Notes under the pieces: model-generated
What the model saw: only the letters and a program-made list of their open reading frames with translations
Told to the model about the DNA's origin: nothing
Database searches by the model: none
NCBI RefSeq assembly: GCF_000772705.2
Contig: NZ_JSBW02000006.1
Span: forward strand, 1 to 56,625
Direction: 5' to 3'
DNA: 56,625 nucleotides
From: Xanthomonas vasicola
Lineage (GTDB): Bacteria > Pseudomonadota > Gammaproteobacteria > Xanthomonadales > Xanthomonadaceae
Shown here: piece by piece, positions 55,974 to 56,625 of the stretch
Position numbering within the stretch: the first letter of the stretch is position 1
How the letters are laid out: each line of letters begins with the position of its first letter
Program-made: the position numbers and the translations under genes

Positions 55974-56497
55974 ATGTTGGGCATGCACAAAGGTCTTGCG
56001 GTTACATTGCTGATGGCTGTCTTCTGCACAAGCGCCGTTGCGGAAGATGGAGTCTCAGGGCTCGCCATGGATGAAATAATTGGTGAAATCTATGATCCCA
56101 ATAAGCCACAAATTATGAGACCTTTCGCGAAATTGGACTCCGTGATTTCCATCAGGTGAGTTCAAGTCGATCATTGAATATTGCTTTTCGCTCAAATACG
56201 TTCAAGACTCGGGATCAGTATGCGATCTCCTTTGTTGAGTTCAGGGTCCCGCCTGAACTCAACAAAGGAGTGAGTTTTATGTATATGGAGCTCGCTCCTG
56301 GGCGCTGTTATGAAGTGTCTAAGATCAAGCAAAAATTTGCACTCACTCCATATGTCTTGCCACCCAATCTCCATGCGCCACTGGCCGACGCCAGCAAGGA
56401 GGTTTTCTATGAAACCAATCTTGGTGAAACGTCGGTGTATGTAAAGGCAAGTTCGAAGGATGAGTGCTTGCTTGGTCTCACGAGAAGTCGAAACTAA
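55974..56497 (+). pseudogene. Orphan immunity-like gene, frameshifted
   Basis: ATG 55974 (GAGAGG upstream) starts a signal peptide (MLGMHKGLAVTLLMAVFCTS, AVAEDG). It reads 61 residues to TGA 56157-56159, with SVISIR just before the stop. The next frame, open from 56156, continues a protein-like sequence to 56497 (MYMELAPGRCYEVSKIKQKF, VYVKASSKDECLLGL). Together they resemble one ~175-residue secreted protein broken by a shift near 56157. The third frame also reads plausibly (EFKSIIEYCFSLKYVQDSG), so more than one change may have occurred. It is probably an immunity gene whose toxin was lost or lies outside the window. Confidence 0.55.
56227..56270. repeat. Perfect 19-bp inverted repeat inside the orphan immunity gene
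   Basis: CTCCTTTGTTGAGTTCAGG, loop GTCCCG, CCTGAACTCAACAAAGGAG: all 19 positions pair. Such a long exact hairpin within coding sequence is unusual. It may have arisen by template-switch mutation or mark an insertion site. Confidence 0.85.
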
Positions 56498-56625
56498 TGA
56501 GTTGTCCCTGAAAAATCCCCTTCAAGCGCCCCGTGCCGTCTGTGACAGCGGCACGTGGCTAAAGGATGGCCATTCCATCGCCCGCATCCAGGCACGCAAA
56601 AACGCGATCCAGCGCAGCAGCCAGC
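56498..56625. other. Right edge, partial coding-like sequence
   Basis: The base composition returns to GC-rich after about 56520. One forward frame reads SGTWLKDGHSIARIQARKNA and runs off the end, and a reverse frame reads RWIAFLRAWMRAMEWPSFSH. It could be the edge of an IS or the next gene, and cannot be assigned. Confidence 0.3.

Noticed and set aside
56498..56625. Right-edge sequence as a named insertion sequence
   Set aside because: Only about 100 bases are visible; no terminal repeat or transposase motif can be confirmed.
1..56625. tRNA, rRNA, CRISPR arrays, prophage
   Set aside because: None of their hallmarks (cloverleaf with conserved T-loop, rRNA blocks, spaced direct repeats, structural phage genes) was seen.

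Overview
The window is high-GC chromosomal DNA from a plant-associated gammaproteobacterium, almost certainly a Xanthomonas. The grounds are an endoglucanase of the EngXCA type, an expansin-fused GH5 relative, mdoH/opgH (the old hrpM), an algZ-algR-hemC block, a candidate type III effector with a PIP-box-like promoter, a colicin-V-type exporter with MRELT leaders, and dense intergenic palindromic repeats. No rRNA, tRNA, CRISPR array or complete insertion sequence was seen. All identifications are from reading the sequence; no database search was run.

Layout. 0-5.6 kb: a broken GGDEF gene, small unknown genes, a methyltransferase, an EamA transporter and a periplasmic cyclohexadienyl dehydratase (pheC). 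5.9-12.9 kb: a GH5-expansin fusion that has lost its GH5 catalytic residues, cycA, the candidate effector, a CorA-type metal transporter and an AIM24-family protein. 13-19 kb: a decayed NHL-repeat gene, periplasmic trehalase, a DUF72 gene cut by a nonsense codon, an Fpg/Nei glycosylase and a proline-rich membrane-anchored protein. 19.3-33.9 kb: signalling genes (a GAF protein, a GAF-PAS-GGDEF protein, a chemoreceptor with a sigma-28 promoter, a frameshifted GGDEF gene) among an M16 protease, a CBM2 endoglucanase and a SulP transporter. 34-49 kb: housekeeping and envelope genes, namely an M28 peptidase, mdoH, a carboxylesterase, algZ/algR-hemC, a DUF481 protein, a WYL regulator, a lipocalin and a prolyl oligopeptidase.

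49.3-56.5 kb is the most interesting part and is visibly more AT-rich than its surroundings. An HlyD-type adaptor and a C39-peptidase ABC exporter (CvaA/CvaB-like) are followed by two secreted-toxin genes. Both start with almost the same leader (MRELTxEELFLVAGA) and the same proline-rich linker, then diverge completely. The first ends in a pesticin/T4-lysozyme-like muramidase domain whose catalytic Glu-Thr-Asp spacing matches pesticin as I recall it. The second ends in an HExxH metallopeptidase-like domain. Each is followed by a small gene with a signal peptide, a likely periplasmic immunity protein; the first has an Ivy-like C-x4-C segment. A third signal-peptide gene, frameshifted and containing a perfect 19-bp palindrome, looks like an orphan immunity gene. 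I read the locus as a polymorphic enzymatic-bacteriocin system in which large enzymes use a colicin-V-type exporter normally associated with small peptides.

Gene decay is frequent: two GGDEF genes, the NHL gene, DUF72, a TetR fragment and the orphan immunity gene are all broken. This suggests either a lineage with active pseudogene formation or, for some cases, sequencing error.
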